DNA of 6,405 nt, taken from assembly GCA_001797935.1 (NCBI GenBank), contig MGQT01000102.1, forward strand, positions 978-7,382, read 5' to 3'. The stretch is from Deltaproteobacteria bacterium RBG_16_54_18 (GTDB taxonomy: Bacteria; Desulfobacterota; B13-G15; RBG-16-54-18). The notes beneath the pieces were generated by a model. That model saw only the letters and a program-made list of their open reading frames with translations, ran no database searches and had not been told where the DNA came from. Shown here piece by piece: positions 6,275 to 6,405 of the stretch (positions within the stretch are counted from its first letter, which is position 1; every line of letters begins with the position of its first letter). The position numbers and the translations under genes are program-made.

Positions 6275-6288
6275 TGCCGCAAGCGGCA
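6275..6288. repeat. Short palindrome TGCCGC-AA-GCGGCA
   Basis: Two 6-bp arms are separated by AA, with outer TGGG (6269-6272) and CCCA (6294-6297) able to pair around it. It lies just upstream of the DUF2752 ATG at 6254 and inside the larger element. It could be an operator, a hairpin in the leader or part of the repeat. Confidence 0.45.
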
Positions 6289-6313
6289 GACAGCCCATTT
6301 CTGCTTTTCTCTT

Positions 6314-6366
6314 CCCCTCTTTAGCCCGCCTTGCCGAAGCGGCTTCGCGAGGCAGGCAAAGAGGGG
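6314..6366. repeat. Long nested imperfect palindrome
   Basis: The outer arms CCCCTCTTT (6314-6322) and AAAGAGGGG (6358-6366) pair perfectly. An inner pair, GCCCGCCTTGC (6324-6334) and GCGAGGCAGGC (6347-6357), has one mismatch and one G-T pair. The centre GAAG-CGG-CTTC closes the hairpin. The AT/GC pattern changes between outer and inner arms, as if one palindromic unit had been inserted in another. No T-run follows, so it is not a normal terminator. Confidence 0.8.
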
Positions 6367-6405
6367 TGAGGGGAGATTTTATAAATCATAAGCAACTCCA
6401 TATCC

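Larger units (their letters stand above)
6240..6378. repeat. MITE-like or palindromic repeat element with 10-bp terminal inverted repeats
   Basis: AATCTCCCCT (6240-6249) and its exact complement AGGGGAGATT (6369-6378) bound a 139-bp noncoding stretch. The interior holds a short palindrome (6275-6288) and a long nested palindrome (6314-6366). No target duplication is clear at the ends and no transposase is present. The element reaches into the 5' end of the DUF2752 frame. It may be a small non-autonomous mobile element or a REP-like dispersed repeat; copy number cannot be judged from one window. Confidence 0.45.

Noticed and set aside
6314..6366. Reading the long palindrome as an intrinsic terminator
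   Set aside because: No T-run follows the stem in either direction and no gene ends next to it inside the window.
6363..6373. G-quadruplex from the GGGG tracts
   Set aside because: Only two G-tracts are adjacent; four are needed for an intramolecular structure.

Overview
The window is a chromosomal stretch of ordinary bacterial genes with tight spacing. It looks moderately GC-rich and probably comes from a Gram-negative or uncultivated lineage. A K+-independent-type membrane pyrophosphatase, a DUF2752 protein, a monofunctional GT51 transglycosylase and a GC-rich nested palindromic repeat would fit Nitrospirota, Omnitrophota or deltaproteobacterial relatives. That placement is a guess from gene content, because nothing here is a taxonomic marker I can read with certainty.

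Left part (1-1368): the C-terminal two thirds of a membrane-bound proton-pumping pyrophosphatase (hppA) enters from the left edge. It ends in a strong intrinsic terminator.

Middle part (1503-4771, + strand): five genes run as one operon-like unit. They encode a membrane-anchored DUF218/YdcF protein, an unrecognised 82-residue basic protein, a MutT-type Nudix hydrolase, the P-loop NTPase YchF and a monofunctional peptidoglycan glycosyltransferase. The inner junctions are a 15-bp gap, a 4-bp ATGA overlap, a 22-bp overlap and a 52-bp gap. The unit ends in a terminator whose hairpin lies inside the 3' end of the convergent gene.

Right part (4883-6254, - strand): three genes run leftwards. They encode a DUF2752 membrane protein, a small unrecognised protein and a PAP2-family membrane phosphatase, the last two joined by a 4-bp overlap. 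The DUF2752 reading frame begins inside a 139-bp repeat-like element (6240-6378) that has 10-bp terminal inverted repeats and a nested palindrome.

Three products could act on the undecaprenyl-phosphate/peptidoglycan cycle: the DUF218 protein, GT51 and PAP2. Two are housekeeping factors, Nudix for nucleotide clean-up and YchF at the ribosome. The pyrophosphatase converts PPi into an ion gradient. I see no defence system, prophage, CRISPR array, tRNA or rRNA. The most unusual items are the nested-palindrome element that supplies a start codon, the terminator that doubles as the code for a basic protein tail, and the two small unrecognised genes.
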